A DNA stretch of 57,097 nt from an uncultured Lachnospiraceae bacterium (GTDB lineage: Bacteria; Bacillota; Clostridia; Lachnospirales; Lachnospiraceae), in assembly GCA_910577735.1 (NCBI GenBank), contig CAJTOO010000019.1, positions 18,640 through 75,736 on the forward strand, written 5' to 3'. Within the stretch, counting starts at the first letter, position 1. Each line of letters starts with the position of its first letter. Both the position numbers and the translations under genes were made by a program. Positions 40,912 to 50,912 of the stretch are shown here, one piece after another. Under the pieces are notes generated by a model. It did no database searches. It was not told the origin of the DNA and was given only the letters and a program-made list of their open reading frames with translations.

Positions 40912-43900
40912 CTACTGGAAGTACTTCACGCCGCTCTCAAAAATCTTCATATCCTGATCACCGAAAATATTAATCGCCACAGCCTCTCCGATTCTCTCCG
41001 CGTGCGCCATCTTACCTAAGATACGCCCGTCAGGAGAAGTGATACCCTCGATTGCCGCGTAGGAACCGTTGATATTCCATTCCTCATCCATGGACACATT
41101 TCCCTCTGGATCAGCATACTGGGTAGCCACCTGACCGTTTTCAAACAACTTTTCAATCCATTCCTTCGGCGCCACGAAACGTCCTTCCCCGTGGGACGCA
41201 GGATTTACATAGACCTGACCGGCCTGTGCGCCCGCAAGCCATGGAGACTTATTGGTCACTACTTTCAGATACGCCATCTTGGAGATATGACGGTTGACGG
41301 TATTGAAGGTCAGCGTCGGAGAGTCCTCTTTCTGCCCCACAATCTCGCCATAAGGCACAAGTCCCAGTTTGATCAGCGCCTGGAAACCATTACAGATACC
41401 CAGTGCCAGACCATCTCTCTCATTCAGAAGTTTCATCACAGCCTCTTTGATCTTCTCATTCTGAAAAGCTGTAGCAAAGAACTTGGCAGAACCGTCCGGC
41501 TCATCACCTGCAGAAAAGCCGCCCGGGAACATAATAATCTGTGCCTGGCTGATAGCCTTATCGAAGACATCCACGCTCTGTCTGATGTCTTCCGCCGTCA
41601 TATTCTTAAAGACTTTGACGGTCACATCCGCGCCTGCCGCCGCAAAGGCTTTCGCACTGTCATACTCACAGTTAGTGCCCGGGAATACCGGAATAAAGAC
41701 ATTGGGTCTTGCCACTTTATGTCTGCATACGTAGATATCGTCTGTATGATACAGCGCAGATGCCACTGCACTCTTATCTTTACCGGCGGTATAAGGGAAC
41801 ACTTTATCCAGCCTGGAAGTCCATGCCTTAAGCGCCTCCTCCCTAGTCAGTTTCATGGCGCCGTAGCTGAACACACCGTCAGCAGTCACCGTACCGATCT
41901 CCTCAAAGTCAATATCCAGTGTCCTCAACTTATGAACCTCTTCCGGAGACATCTCTGCCACAATATCACCGATGCCATTGTCAAAAAGCGCCTCTTTCTT
42001 ATAAGAAGAGTCAACTGCCACACCTAAACCGTTACCGAAAGCCATCTTGCTGATTGCAGCTGCCACACCTTTGGCATCCAGCGCGTAAGCTGCCACAATC
42101 TTTCTCTCCATAAACTTTGCCGTCACATGTCCGTATGTCTTCATCACGGTTTCTTCTGACATCAGTGTCATAATCCGGTCATAAATCTCCATCACCTTTT
42201 CATAAACCGGCAGATCATAGTCATCCTTCGGCATACGGAACCGTACCAGTCTGTCACCCGGATATTTCAGCTCCGGTGTAACGATATTGCCGCTCTTACT
42301 CACATCCACTGCAAAAGATACCAGGGTGGGCGGCACATCAATATCATTAAAAGTACCGGACATGGAATCCTTGCCGCCGATGGAAGGCAGTCCATACTTC
42401 ATCTGTGCATCATAAGCGCCCAGGAGAGCTGCAAAAGGCTGGCTCCAACGGGATGCTTCCTCGCTCATGCGTCTGAAATATTCCTGGAACGTAAAGTGGA
42501 TTGTCCTGTAATCCCCGCCATTTGCCACAATCTTAGCCATGGACTCCGTCACAGCATAGACCGCACCATGATAGGGACTCCAACTGGACAGATACGGATC
42601 GAATCCATAACTCATCATGGTCACCGTATCCGTCTTACCCTGCATCACGGGAAGTTTGGCTACCATGGCCTGGGTTTCTGTCAGCTGATATTTACCGCCA
42701 TAAGGCATATACACACTGCCGGCGCCGATGGAAGCGTCAAACATCTCCACCAATCCCTTCTGGGAACATACGTTGAGATCGCTTAACAGGGCAGTCCACG
42801 CCGCCTTTACATCATGATTCTTCAATGCCTCTTCCACGGCAGGCGTAGCAATTTTCTTAAAATAATTGTTCTTTTCATCGGGCATATCCACAGATACATC
42901 GGTCTCCTGATGAGCGCCGTTGGTATCCAGGAAGGCACGGGACAAATTCACGATCTCCTTGCCCCGCCATGTAAGCACCAGCCGGGGCTCCTTCGTGACC
43001 ACTGCCACCGGCACTGCCTCCAGATTCTCCTCTGATGCATAGCCTAAGAAGGTATCCACGTCGCCAGGCGCCACCACCACAGCCATGCGCTCCTGAGACT
43101 CGGAAATGGCCAGCTCCGTGCCGTCAAGGCCTGCATATTTCTTAGGCACCTTATCCAGATCCACCACCAGGCCGTCTGCCAGTTCTCCAATTGCCACAGA
43201 CACACCGCCCGCGCCAAAGTCATTGCACTTCTTGATCAGCCGGCTCACTTCCTCACGCCTGAACAGCCGCTGAATCTTTCTCTCCGTAGGCGCATTGCCC
43301 TTCTGTACTTCCGCACCGCAGGTATCAATGGAACTTTCCGTGTGCACTTTGGAAGAGCCCGTTGCGCCGCCGCAGCCGTCACGCCCTGTTCTGCCGCCTA
43401 AAAGAATGATGATATCATCCGGATCGGAAGTCTCCCGAATCACGTTCTTTCTGGGTGCCGCACCCATGACTGCACCAATCTCCATCCGTTTTGCCACATA
43501 GTCAGGATGATAGATCTCCTTCACCAGACCGGTAGCCAGACCAATCTGATTCCCATAAGAAGAGTAACCGTCAGCCGCACCCCGAACCAGCTTTTTCTGA
43601 GGGAGCTTACCCTTAAGGGTCTCTGACACCGGCACTGTGGGATCCGCTGCACCTGTCACGCGCATGGCCTGATAGACATACCCCCTCCCGGAAAGCGGAT
43701 CACGGATGGCACCGCCCAAACAGGTAGCCGCACCGCCAAAAGGCTCTATCTCCGTAGGGTGATTGTGGGTCTCATTTTTGAAAAAGACAAGCCACTCTTC
43801 CCGCACCGGGCCATTTCCATAATCCATTTCCACCGGAACCACCACAGAGCAGGCGTTGATTTCGTCAGACTCCTCCATGTCATCCAGTTTCCCGTCTTTT

Positions 43901-44760
43901 TTCAATTTACGCATAGCCATCAGTGCCAGATCCATCAGGCAGACAAACTTGTCATCCCTGTCCGCAAAGATTTCCTTTCGCACCTTTAAATAATCTTCAT
44001 AGGTATCTTTGATGGGCTTCTGATAATACCCCTCTGCAAAGAACACATCCTTCAATTCTGTAGAGAACGTGGTATGGCGGCAATGATCCGACCAATACGT
44101 GTCCAGCACCCGAATCTCCGTCATCGTAGGATCCCTGTGCTCCTCATTATCATAATACCTCTGAATATGTTGAAAATCCTTGAAGGTCATAGCCAGCCCC
44201 AGAGAATCGTACAGCTTATGCAGTTCCTCTTCCGTCATAGAGATAAAACCATCAAAGACCGCCACATCCGCAGGCTCATCATAATCCATCTTCAAGGTAT
44301 CCGGCTTGACCATATCTGTCTGTCTAGAATCTACCGGATTGATACAGTATGCTTTTATCCTCTCAAATTCATCATCGTTGACAGCACCTGTCACCAGGTA
44401 GGTCACCGCCGTCCTGATGGTAGGATTCTCATCTTCTTTTAAAAACTGCACGCACTGGACTGCGGAATCCGCCCTCTGGTCAAACTGTCCCGGCAGATAC
44501 TCTACAGAGAACACTCTGCCGTCTTCCGGAATTTCAATCTGCTCCTGATATAGGATATCCACCGGCGGTTCCGAAAACACTGTCTGGCAGGCCCTGTCAA
44601 ATATTTCGTCAGAAATATTTTCCACGTCATAACGGATAAAGACCCGTACACCCTGTACGCTCTTAATGCCCAGGAAACTCTCGATTTCCTCCTTCAATTC
44701 CTTCGCCCTGACTGCAAACGGCTCTTTCTTTTCCACATAAATACGTCTCACATCGCCCAT
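40912..44760 (-). CDS. purL: phosphoribosylformylglycinamidine synthase, single-chain
   Basis: Converts FGAR to FGAM with glutamine and ATP in purine synthesis. The 1282-residue chain fuses the synthetase core (TYWSDHCRHTTFSTEL, FFKNETHNHPTEIEPFGGAA, VHTESSIDTCGAEVQKGNAP) with a C-terminal class I glutaminase. There the nucleophile Cys is in GLALGICNGFQALIKLGLVP and a His-x-Glu-type end lies near ASHGEGRFVAP. This is the large PurL form found in Clostridia and Gammaproteobacteria rather than the split PurL/PurQ/PurS of Bacillus. It stands alone; purC is 28 kb away on the other strand. Confidence 0.96.
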   Translation of the reverse strand: MGDVRRIYVEKKEPFAVRAKELKEEIESFLGIKSVQGVRVFIRYDVENISDEIFDRACQTVFSEPPVDILYQEQIEIPEDGRVFSVEYLPGQFDQRADSAVQCVQFLKEDENPTIRTAVTYLVTGAVNDDEFERIKAYCINPVDSRQTDMVKPDTLKMDYDEPADVAVFDGFISMTEEELHKLYDSLGLAMTFKDFQHIQRYYDNEEHRDPTMTEIRVLDTYWSDHCRHTTFSTELKDVFFAEGYYQKPIKDTYEDYLKVRKEIFADRDDKFVCLMDLALMAMRKLKKDGKLDDMEESDEINACSVVVPVEMDYGNGPVREEWLVFFKNETHNHPTEIEPFGGAATCLGGAIRDPLSGRGYVYQAMRVTGAADPTVPVSETLKGKLPQKKLVRGAADGYSSYGNQIGLATGLVKEIYHPDYVAKRMEIGAVMGAAPRKNVIRETSDPDDIIILLGGRTGRDGCGGATGSSKVHTESSIDTCGAEVQKGNAPTERKIQRLFRREEVSRLIKKCNDFGAGGVSVAIGELADGLVVDLDKVPKKYAGLDGTELAISESQERMAVVVAPGDVDTFLGYASEENLEAVPVAVVTKEPRLVLTWRGKEIVNLSRAFLDTNGAHQETDVSVDMPDEKNNYFKKIATPAVEEALKNHDVKAAWTALLSDLNVCSQKGLVEMFDASIGAGSVYMPYGGKYQLTETQAMVAKLPVMQGKTDTVTMMSYGFDPYLSSWSPYHGAVYAVTESMAKIVANGGDYRTIHFTFQEYFRRMSEEASRWSQPFAALLGAYDAQMKYGLPSIGGKDSMSGTFNDIDVPPTLVSFAVDVSKSGNIVTPELKYPGDRLVRFRMPKDDYDLPVYEKVMEIYDRIMTLMSEETVMKTYGHVTAKFMERKIVAAYALDAKGVAAAISKMAFGNGLGVAVDSSYKKEALFDNGIGDIVAEMSPEEVHKLRTLDIDFEEIGTVTADGVFSYGAMKLTREEALKAWTSRLDKVFPYTAGKDKSAVASALYHTDDIYVCRHKVARPNVFIPVFPGTNCEYDSAKAFAAAGADVTVKVFKNMTAEDIRQSVDVFDKAISQAQIIMFPGGFSAGDEPDGSAKFFATAFQNEKIKEAVMKLLNERDGLALGICNGFQALIKLGLVPYGEIVGQKEDSPTLTFNTVNRHISKMAYLKVVTNKSPWLAGAQAGQVYVNPASHGEGRFVAPKEWIEKLFENGQVATQYADPEGNVSMDEEWNINGSYAAIEGITSPDGRILGKMAHAERIGEAVAINIFGDQDMKIFESGVKYFQ

Positions 44761-44874
44761 GCTGCATCTTCTCCTTACGTTGCACTCCCGGCAGAATCAC
44801 GTTACGCCCAACCACCTTACGGCTCCATCTTCTGTCAGGAAATTTTCTGTCTCATATAACTTGACTACTTTTTA

Positions 44875-44903
44875 ATCCTACCAGATAATCCGGCAGATTT
44901 CAA
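44875..44903 (-). promoter_or_regulatory. possible promoter of purL
   Basis: On the minus strand TTGAAA (44903-44898) and TAGGAT (44880-44875), spacer 17 bp. No purine riboswitch fold was recognised in the leader of about 110 bases. Confidence 0.45.
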
Positions 44904-44942
44904 TGCGCGGATTATGAATACCAATGCAATCATACAATGCCA

Positions 44943-44972
44943 GCCCGTCTGGAAATTAATTCTCAGACGGGC
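44943..44972. terminator. hairpin downstream of the M14 gene
   Basis: GCCCGTCTG and CAGACGGGC form a perfect 9-bp stem around a 12-base loop. There is no T-run on either side, so termination is uncertain; it lies between the M14 gene and the purL promoter. Confidence 0.5.
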
Positions 44973-45002
44973 GTCACACCATTGTACGAAAATCACACCC
45001 TC

Positions 45003-45935
45003 TTACGCATGCAGTCTGTGAATCAACCGGTACGCCATCTCATTTTGCATAATCAGCGGCTCCGTATACCGGAAAAACACAATCCCATCCGTTGGCGCAT
45101 AAATCGTCTCTTTCACACTGCCCTCGTAAGGATCGATAATCTCTGCCAGTTTGTTCCCGTAACGCACATCCTCCCCCGCTTTCACCAGACTGCGGAAAAT
45201 CCCGCCGCAGTTCACGTGAATGTTGGACAAATCCTCCTCCAGAATCACATGGCTGATATAACCGCTGTGACTTTCATAACGGATGATTCCCATTCTGGTA
45301 AGAAACCGGAGCACCGCCGCCACCGCCTGCACGGCGCTTTCCTCGTCCACTTCCGTGTTTTTATTGGTATATAGGGAAAAAGCCGCCGTCATCTCATCCT
45401 GCCAGTTATAATTGAGCGTTCTTGTATCAATAGGCACAGGCTTTCTCACTGCCACATAAGGCAGTCCGAAAAGATTCGCCAGGGAGGTATTCTGATATCC
45501 CGTCTCCATCATACGCACATGGGGAATGAACTCCCCCGTCATATAAAAGCTGGCCAGTTGGATTCCATAGCTGTAATCCTTGATGGCTTCAAAGACACCG
45601 CCTGCGATTCTGGCTGCCGCTTCCCCACCGCTGCTCCCCGGAAACTTACGGTTAATATCCACATCCTCCACGCCCCAGTAGCGTCTGCCCACATTCATGG
45701 AATAGCTGTTGACCACCGGAATCACCAGAATCTCCTTGCCGGCACTGATACAGCCATTGCCCTCCAGTTCCTTAAACACCCGCACCAACTGAGAACAAAT
45801 GTAAAGCTGCTGTATCTCATTGCCGCGCATGGGTCCTAAAATGCAGGCTGCCTTGTCTCCCCTGCCAAAGCGATATCCTTTCACAATCATATCTTCTCTG
45901 TAAGGTGCTTCCACCCGATATATTTCCTCTATATG
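45003..45935 (-). CDS. M14-family/succinylglutamate desuccinylase-like protein, second copy
   Basis: A 310-residue protein of the aspartoacylase/desuccinylase branch of M14 carboxypeptidases. The zinc region is altered relative to the neighbour: CILGPMRGNEIQQLYICSQL has Arg and Asn where the upstream paralogue has His and Asp (IVSGIHGDELEG). NVGRRYWGVEDVDINRKFPG and VPVPIDTRTLNY-like segments remain. The C-terminal 75 residues resemble a lipoyl-like barrel (YGNKLAEIIDPYEGSVKETI). Loss of the His in the first zinc motif suggests changed or lost catalysis. Start ATG 45935 is behind GGAG. Confidence 0.7.
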   Translation of the reverse strand, partial: HIEEIYRVEAPYREDMIVKGYRFGRGDKAACILGPMRGNEIQQLYICSQLVRVFKELEGNGCISAGKEILVIPVVNSYSMNVGRRYWGVEDVDINRKFPGSSGGEAAARIAGGVFEAIKDYSYGIQLASFYMTGEFIPHVRMMETGYQNTSLANLFGLPYVAVRKPVPIDTRTLNYNWQDEMTAAFSLYTNKNTEVDEESAVQAVAAVLRFLTRMGIIRYESHSGYISHVILEEDLSNIHVNCGGIFRSLVKAGEDVRYGNKLAEIIDPYEGSVKETIYAPTDGIVFFRYTEPLIMQNEMAYRLIHRLHA

Positions 45936-46030
45936 CATCCAAGTCTCCATTCCTGGGCATTGATGCGGCAGGCACCTTAGTGCCTGTCTGCCCTGCTTCC
46001 AGGCAGACTGCCACATCATCCCCCATTTAT

Positions 46031-46963
46031 TTACCAGTCCATATCCCGTTCCAGAATCCGGGCAATCAAAGATCCCTCATAAACAAAGGGATATTCCCGC
46101 AATGTAAAGACCATGCCGCCTTTCCTGGAAACAATCTCCTGCACGACTTTACCAGTCAATATATCCACGATTTCTCCTATTTTCTCATCTTTATGCAGAT
46201 AATGTCGATGGGCTATACTCGGCAGGAATATCCCCGCATGCTCTGCCCTGATAAACTCCACTTCCCCGTCACTGGAGATGACCGGATTTCTCATCGGAAT
46301 GACCGGTCCGGTCCACAGACCCATTTCCCGCATCAGATTAAAGATGCCGTCCACCACCTGATCCCCATAGAGTCTGGTAATCCGAAGTCCCAGTCCCATC
46401 TCCATCACCAAAGTCGGCACCCCCAGCATATTCATGGAGTGGGCCAACGTGGACTCATGTACGGTAGCTGTGGCGTTAAGCCAGATCATGTCCGCATTCA
46501 ACAGTTTAGCGAAAGGTAATAGCTGCTGTGCAAACTCCGCACTCACACGCACCTGCGGAATTTCCCTGACATACATGTCAGATGCATGCAGGTCAATGCA
46601 GATATCCGCCCCCGTAATATCTGCCACCACGGCAGCCGCTGCCCGCTCCATCACCGTTCCCTGTGCATTTCCCGGAAAGATCCGGTTCATGTCCATCTCC
46701 ATCTTAGGCACATTGCGCCTGGCCATGTCGATTCCAAGCGGGTTCAGCTGCGGGTAAATATCTACCATTCCCCGCAAATATTCCGGCTGTTCTTCCAATC
46801 TCTTTATCATCTCATAACAGACGTACTGCCCTTCCAGCTCGTCCCCGTGTATGCCTGATACAATGGCTATTCTGCCTACAGGCCTCTCACAGGCGATCCT
46901 GTTCCTGTAGATGACCAGGTCCTCGCCCACCGGCAGTTGCGCCGAATATACTTTTTCCAGCAT
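46031..46963 (-). CDS. M14-family/succinylglutamate desuccinylase-like metallohydrolase
   Basis: A 310-residue zinc hydrolase. Zinc ligands are the His and Glu in AIVSGIHGDELEGQYVCYEM and the His in DICIDLHASDMYVREIPQVR; MDMNRIFPGNAQGTVMERAA is the next conserved block. The likely catalytic Glu lies in PTLVMEMGLGLRI. The C-terminal HYLHKDEKIGEIVDILTGKV forms a small beta-rich domain. Members remove acyl groups from amino acids or trim peptides; the substrate is unknown. Start ATG 46963 is preceded by GGGGATT. A diverged paralogue follows 95 bases downstream. Confidence 0.82.
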   Translation of the reverse strand: MLEKVYSAQLPVGEDLVIYRNRIACERPVGRIAIVSGIHGDELEGQYVCYEMIKRLEEQPEYLRGMVDIYPQLNPLGIDMARRNVPKMEMDMNRIFPGNAQGTVMERAAAAVVADITGADICIDLHASDMYVREIPQVRVSAEFAQQLLPFAKLLNADMIWLNATATVHESTLAHSMNMLGVPTLVMEMGLGLRITRLYGDQVVDGIFNLMREMGLWTGPVIPMRNPVISSDGEVEFIRAEHAGIFLPSIAHRHYLHKDEKIGEIVDILTGKVVQEIVSRKGGMVFTLREYPFVYEGSLIARILERDMDW

Positions 46964-47060
46964 AAAGAATCCCCATTCCGGAGCGTTCGTACAATTAGCG
47001 CTTTTAAACGCCCCTATAACACTCCTGCACAAATTTGCATCCTGCTTCACCGCAGCATAC

Positions 47061-47091
47061 AAAATGCTCCGAAAATCTTCCGAAGCATTTT
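47061..47091 (-). terminator. weak terminator-like hairpin after the TetR gene
   Basis: On the minus strand AAATGCT and AGCATTT pair around a 14-base segment that itself contains CGG/CCG, followed by TTGT. It is weak. Confidence 0.4.
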
Positions 47092-47183
47092 ATCTACCGT
47101 CAATTTCTATTGTTCTCGTTCTTATAATCTCACAATTGAGTTCTGGTACTATGTACGTTGCCATCTCTTCCATCATACAGCCA

Positions 47184-47768
47184 TCAATCGTCTATGATCA
47201 GTCCCTGCATGATATAGAGCAGCTGTGCATCCACCATCTTCTCTGTAATGCCAAAAGTCTGCGCGTCAATCTTCATGCCTTCCAGAACGTACATGATATT
47301 GGCTGCGGCCCCCTTTGGATCCTCGCAATAAAACTCACCGCTGGCAATTCCTGCTTCAATCAGCTTCTCAATCACCCTGACACCTGCGTCAAATTGTCTG
47401 CGCAGCATATTGTTTTTATCAGTCGATTTATGTGCAAAGAAATACTCATAGACTGCAACAGTCAAATTATCTTTCTTCTGCAAAAGCTCCTTCTTCTGCT
47501 CCTTCAGGAAAAGTGTCAGAATATCTGCCGCAGTATCCTCCTGGGTAATACTCTGCGTGAAGACATCATCCGTCTCATCCGCTTCCATCTGCAGCACCTC
47601 CATCAGAATCTGCTCTGTGCTGTCAAAATAAAGATACAGACCACCCCGGCTGATTTCGCAGGCTTCCACAATATCTTTCATGGTCACATTCTTAAACCCC
47701 TTCTCCACAAACACCTTCCTGGCCGTGTCCAGGATAAATTTCCTTTTCTGTACTGACTTTTCTCCCAT
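47184..47768 (-). CDS. TetR/AcrR-family regulator
   Basis: A 194-residue repressor with the N-terminal helix-turn-helix KFILDTARKVFVEKGFKNVT followed by MKDIVEACEISRGGLYLYFD. The helical C-terminal ligand domain (about 60-194) is unspecific. It lies upstream of the M14 pair on the same strand, 220 bases away, with a hairpin between. It may control them or the following small gene; no operator could be delimited. Confidence 0.88.
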   Translation of the reverse strand: MGEKSVQKRKFILDTARKVFVEKGFKNVTMKDIVEACEISRGGLYLYFDSTEQILMEVLQMEADETDDVFTQSITQEDTAADILTLFLKEQKKELLQKKDNLTVAVYEYFFAHKSTDKNNMLRRQFDAGVRVIEKLIEAGIASGEFYCEDPKGAAANIMYVLEGMKIDAQTFGITEKMVDAQLLYIMQGLIIDD

Positions 47769-47851
47769 GAATCTGCCTTCTCCTAAAAAATATTTTCCCC
47801 TGTACGATTGACTGCCTGCCTCATATTACCCCATCACTGTTATCTATTGAC

Positions 47852-48337
47852 TTATCGGGTCGGTGTCGGCTTATCCCAGAAATCCAGATTCGCCTTCATC
47901 TTCTTTAACACATACAAGAATACACCGCTTTCCACGGCCTCCGACCACATACGGCCTTTTGTCATACCACCCATCACATATTTAGACAGAATCGCTTTGA
48001 GCAGATCCATTTCCTTGATACTTGCCTTCTCAATAGCCTTGATTTCCTGCTGTACAGTCCGAATCCTGTAACGCGAATAGACATACATATAATTTCTATC
48101 CATCAGATGGGTTCTCTGCGCCTCTTTGACAAAACTCATTACGGTACTGTCATACACTGGAAATGCCACCGAATGTTCTCCAATGCCGGAGGCTGAATAA
48201 CTTTGCTGTACGCTTGTGCCCATTTTACTTTCCAGCCAGGGCAGATAACGAACCAATCTTTCCACATCGGGTTTATATTCATTGACAATCTGCTGTCTGT
48301 AAGCGATGTCCTCCTGTTCTGTTCCTCTTCTTTCCAT
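47852..48337 (-). CDS. conserved-looking hypothetical protein
   Basis: A 161-residue, charged, probably soluble helical protein. N-terminal Tyr/Glu-rich segment (DIAYRQQIVNEYKPDVERLV), a Ser/Gly stretch around residue 45, then long helices (RIRTVQQEIKAIEKASIKEM) and a basic end (MTKGRMWSEAVESGVFLYVL). There is no signal peptide and no motif I recognise. The start at 48337 has AAAGG eight bases upstream. It lies divergent from the 751-residue fusion gene and upstream of the TetR gene. Confidence 0.65.
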   Translation of the reverse strand: MERRGTEQEDIAYRQQIVNEYKPDVERLVRYLPWLESKMGTSVQQSYSASGIGEHSVAFPVYDSTVMSFVKEAQRTHLMDRNYMYVYSRYRIRTVQQEIKAIEKASIKEMDLLKAILSKYVMGGMTKGRMWSEAVESGVFLYVLKKMKANLDFWDKPTPTR

Positions 48338-48534
48338 TCTTATTGCCTTTCTTCCTGTATCTCATAAAATATTGGGTCCGCAAAACGACCCTTTCATAAA
48401 AAAACCTTACCGAATTTACTTTTTCGACAAGATTGTCATTTTCATTCTAGCACAAATTTTTTAAAAGTACAGCACAAAATACTTTTATTCTTCTTGTGCA
48501 CATTGCCAAAATCCATTTCCGGCCCTACTATTCC

Positions 48535-48563
48535 TTGTAATTATTTAGCTATAGTCATATAAT
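48535..48563 (+). promoter_or_regulatory. promoter of the cyclic-nucleotide-domain gene
   Basis: TTGTAA (48535-48540) and TATAAT (48558-48563), spacer 17 bp, 85 bases before the start codon. The rest of the 310-base divergent intergenic stretch is AT-rich; the divergent gene has only a TAGAAT -10-like sequence near 48448. Confidence 0.65.
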
Positions 48564-48647
48564 AAATGAAGTAAATGGAGTAAATTTCGCTCTGCGGATA
48601 CAATATCAAAATACAAATTTTTGTAAATCAATTAAGGGGGTACTTTC

Positions 48648-50903
48648 ATGGCAGTTAAAGAATTTCCGGCGGGAACACAGCTCATTCAGAGCGGACAGAA
48701 TCTTACCGCTTTACATGTGATCGCCAAAGGAACTGTTCGCGCCACTTATCCTGGCGGCGAATTCTACTTATATAAAGGAGATGTTCTGGGTGTCTGTGAA
48801 ATCTTTTTTGGATCCTATTTCATCTCCTATCAGACAGAAGAGGCAACATCCCTCGCCTCCTATCCCTGTTCTCCGGCACAATTATCGAATTTCATGCGTT
48901 CCAATCCGGACATGGCCAATTTCGTTGTCAGTTCTTTGTTCCGGCAGTTCCACGAAATCCTTGACCAGTATGAACTAAGCCATTTTGACTGTGACAACTT
49001 CTATCATTATCTGATGGACAGCTATGAAGATTATAAATCTTTTTGTACCAAACATGGTTTTGCTGCCAGAGAACTGCCGGCCATGGAGACATTGACTCAA
49101 CTGGTCTTGGAAGAGGACGTGGATAACTGGATGGATGGCTACTATAGCCAGCTTCGTACCATGGTAACGGAAAAACCTGCCAAGAACCAGAATCCGGACT
49201 TTTTGACCGGTTTGATCTTAAAGGCCAGCCAGGACATCTATGAGGTGATTTCCGTCTGCCGTGTACTCTATGACTACAAAGCAGATATCACCAACCTTCT
49301 GATGAATGAAAATCATCTGGATTTCTTTGACCTGTATGCAGGTATCCTCTATAAGCTTGGACCCAACGCAGAGGATTCCACCCCATTAATCGCAGCACTT
49401 AGTACGATGATGATTCAGCTCGAAAGCCAGCCGTCCATCGATAAAGATATGTACAAACAGCGTGTAGCGGAATATCGTGACAAGCTGAACAACTTAAGCA
49501 ATTCTACCGGTGACGAAGATACTAAGACCGACGAAGTACCTGAAATCACAGACTCCATGAGCACCATTCTCGCCTACTCCGGTGTGGACGGTGAGACTGC
49601 TTCCGCCTTCAGGGCCGCAGTTGATAAATATGCCAAAATGTCCGATAAGAATGGTTCTGACGATGCTGCAAGAAAGCTGCGTCTCTCCATCACCAAGCTG
49701 TTCTACCAGATTTACGAGGGCGCTTTCTTAAAGAGTTTAAAAGACAATGCCATCCCTAAGGTGGTGAAAATGTTCTTTAACTTTGGTTATGTGGATGAAA
49801 ATCTGGCCGGTATGGAGAATGCTTCCTATCTGTATTCGATTGTAGATAGGATCCCCACAGATCCCAAGCGGAAAGTCTACACGATTTACGAATGGCTCAA
49901 AGCCATCTATAACGGGGAAAAAGTACCCAGCCGTAATGAGTTTGACGCAGACTACATCGCTTACCTGCATGAACAGAAAATGACTGGTAAGATTACCGCC
50001 GAAGAAGAAATTTCCATGCAGAACGACAGAGAAAAACAGGTTCTGTTTGAGCTGAACAACATGTTCCCTACCGTCAACAAGATTACCTTCGGCCGTATCA
50101 TCAACTTCTGCCCTGTCTTCTCAGAGCACAATATCTTAAAAGACCTGGATGTCTCACTGGTCTCAACAGATAAGGTGGAAGCAGCCTTCAACATGATACG
50201 TTCCTTTGACTTCAGCGCCTACTACCGTGAGATCATCTATACCAATCCGGAACTGGGCATCGGTAAGGAATCCATCAGCGTGGAGGTACTGCCGGATATC
50301 ATCCTGATGCCCAATGTGGGAATCCGCGGTGTTGCCTGGCAGGAAATCGAGGGGCGTAAACGTACTACCCCGGCCCGCATGATGGTCTCCATTTTCCAGA
50401 TGGAAGATCTGACCAATATTTTAGTCCGCCTGACCGGCGATTTCCGTTGGGAGATGTGCAAACGCGTGCAGGGCGCCCGTTGGAACGACGTTTCCGAAGC
50501 ATCCCTCACCAGCGAATACTTCGACTATATCCAGTTCTACAAAAAGAACAGAGATTTGTCCGCGGATGCTAAAGATAAGATCAAACTCAGTATGCAGAAG
50601 GCAAAGAACAGCTTTAAGGAAATGTTTATCAGGGACTATGAGGCATGGGTTCTCTATGAAGGCTCCGGCTCTCCCCGATTAAACAAGGTGTCCCGTACCA
50701 TCCTCTTTACTTACTGTCCGTTTGCAAAAGAAATCCGGAATCGGCTGAAAGCAAACCCGCTGTATAAGGAAATGATGGATCGCTATGACATCAAGCTCAG
50801 CCAGAAAATACATCATTACAATAACCTGTTCCAGAAGCTGAAGAACACCAGCACATCGGTACCGGAAGAATTGCAGAATCAGAGAGCTTTTCTGGATATG
50901 TAA
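48648..50903 (+). CDS. cyclic nucleotide-binding domain fused to a large uncharacterised region
   Basis: A 751-residue soluble protein. The first about 120 residues are a Crp-like cNMP-binding beta-roll (FPAGTQLIQSGQNLTALHVI, AKGTVRATYPGGEFYLYKGD, VLGVCEIFFGSYFISYQTEE), but the phosphate-binding cassette is degenerate and no helix-turn-helix follows. The remaining 630 residues are mostly helical. They include an acidic linker (about 285-300), a Trp/Tyr-rich middle, VLPDIILMPNVGIRGVAWQE with EIEGRKRTTPARMMVSIFQM, and a Lys-rich end. I recognise no enzyme motif. GGGGG precedes the ATG. It is monocistronic, with strong promoter and terminator. Confidence 0.75.
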   Translation: MAVKEFPAGTQLIQSGQNLTALHVIAKGTVRATYPGGEFYLYKGDVLGVCEIFFGSYFISYQTEEATSLASYPCSPAQLSNFMRSNPDMANFVVSSLFRQFHEILDQYELSHFDCDNFYHYLMDSYEDYKSFCTKHGFAARELPAMETLTQLVLEEDVDNWMDGYYSQLRTMVTEKPAKNQNPDFLTGLILKASQDIYEVISVCRVLYDYKADITNLLMNENHLDFFDLYAGILYKLGPNAEDSTPLIAALSTMMIQLESQPSIDKDMYKQRVAEYRDKLNNLSNSTGDEDTKTDEVPEITDSMSTILAYSGVDGETASAFRAAVDKYAKMSDKNGSDDAARKLRLSITKLFYQIYEGAFLKSLKDNAIPKVVKMFFNFGYVDENLAGMENASYLYSIVDRIPTDPKRKVYTIYEWLKAIYNGEKVPSRNEFDADYIAYLHEQKMTGKITAEEEISMQNDREKQVLFELNNMFPTVNKITFGRIINFCPVFSEHNILKDLDVSLVSTDKVEAAFNMIRSFDFSAYYREIIYTNPELGIGKESISVEVLPDIILMPNVGIRGVAWQEIEGRKRTTPARMMVSIFQMEDLTNILVRLTGDFRWEMCKRVQGARWNDVSEASLTSEYFDYIQFYKKNRDLSADAKDKIKLSMQKAKNSFKEMFIRDYEAWVLYEGSGSPRLNKVSRTILFTYCPFAKEIRNRLKANPLYKEMMDRYDIKLSQKIHHYNNLFQKLKNTSTSVPEELQNQRAFLDM

Positions 50904-50912
50904 TAAAGTAAT

